Of a stretch of DNA of 22,340 nt, positions 22,307-22,340 are shown in pieces (the first letter of the stretch is position 1; each line of letters begins with the position of its first letter). This stretch comes from an uncultured Phascolarctobacterium sp. (GTDB lineage: Bacteria; Bacillota; Negativicutes; Acidaminococcales; Acidaminococcaceae). Under the pieces are notes generated by a model that saw only the letters and a program-made list of their open reading frames with translations, was not told the DNA's origin and made no database searches. A program made the translations under genes and the position numbers. The stretch lies in NCBI GenBank assembly GCA_900552855.1, contig USBG01000011.1, positions 1 through 22,340 of the forward strand. The letters are read 5' to 3'.

Positions 22307-22340
22307 TTAGCGGTATTTGTTTTTATGTTTTTTCTTTTCG
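22307..22340 (-). CDS. C-terminal end of a minus-strand gene (partial)
   Basis: Only 11 codons are visible. The minus strand reads EKKKHKNKYR then TAA (22307-22309). The Lys/Arg-rich tail and the terminator directly after the stop support a real gene end; RNA-binding or ribosome-associated proteins often end this way. The product cannot be named. Confidence 0.4.
   Translation of the reverse strand, partial: EKKKHKNKYR

Noticed and set aside
1..22340. CRISPR array, prophage, insertion sequence, defence island, tRNA or rRNA genes
   Set aside because: No regularly spaced repeats, transposase, integrase, nuclease-helicase cluster or tRNA/rRNA-like sequence was seen; apart from small gaps the window is ordinary housekeeping and transport genes.

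Overview
The window is an AT-rich bacterial chromosome segment with short intergenic gaps, AGGAGG-type ribosome-binding sites, many intrinsic terminators and TTGACA/TATAAT or extended -10 (TGnTATAAT) promoters. Gene content (Rrf2 regulator, AEC permease, long-type LysA beside a TrmB regulator, PdxR/PdxST, YigZ, BASS transporter) fits the Bacillota. Codon use and gene neighbourhoods suggest the Negativicutes, perhaps an Acidaminococcaceae member such as Phascolarctobacterium, but that placement is an impression and not proven by any marker here.

Layout. 1-337: N-terminal part of an Rrf2/IscR-like regulator (-). 512-2898: an unrecognised 112-aa protein, an AEC permease, then a small secreted LysM protein and a second exported protein of unknown function behind a consensus promoter. 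3305-3952: a Dph6/DUF71 PP-loop ATPase (-). 4296-8392: rsmI, metG, tatD and a zinc-ribbon membrane protein, a translation and nucleic-acid housekeeping run. 8393-9066: about 670 bp without an intact gene, holding a perfect terminator, a repeat-like segment with inverted repeats, and an orphan coding fragment. 9067-10413: MATE transporter (-) with a structured leader. 10778-12773: TrmB-type regulator overlapping a diaminopimelate decarboxylase. 12938-15762: a ClC H+/Cl- antiporter and a BASS-family symporter (both -). 15961-16581: YigZ. 16743-19741: the vitamin B6 divergon, pdxR (-) facing pdxS-pdxT (+). 19906-20760: patatin-like lipase (-). 21106-22059: D-2-hydroxyacid dehydrogenase. 22307-22340: lysine-rich C-terminal tail of a gene entering from the right (-).

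How the genes work together. The clearest functional unit is the pyridoxal phosphate locus: PdxR, itself a PLP-sensing aminotransferase-like regulator, faces the two PLP synthase subunits. A direct repeat GTTWGCWGTAT with 32-bp spacing lies between them and is a good operator candidate. The second unit is TrmB-lysA, where the 8-nt overlap suggests that a sugar-type regulator family has been recruited to lysine or DAP metabolism. RsmI and MetG both serve translation. The transporters appear to be independent single-gene units.

No defence system, CRISPR array, prophage or intact insertion sequence is visible. The most notable unexplained signals are small: the repeat-like segment near 8.5 kb, the orphan coding fragment near 8.8 kb, a related pair of 32-nt hairpins, the PdxR direct repeats, and a hexapeptide ORF overlapping the TrmB start.
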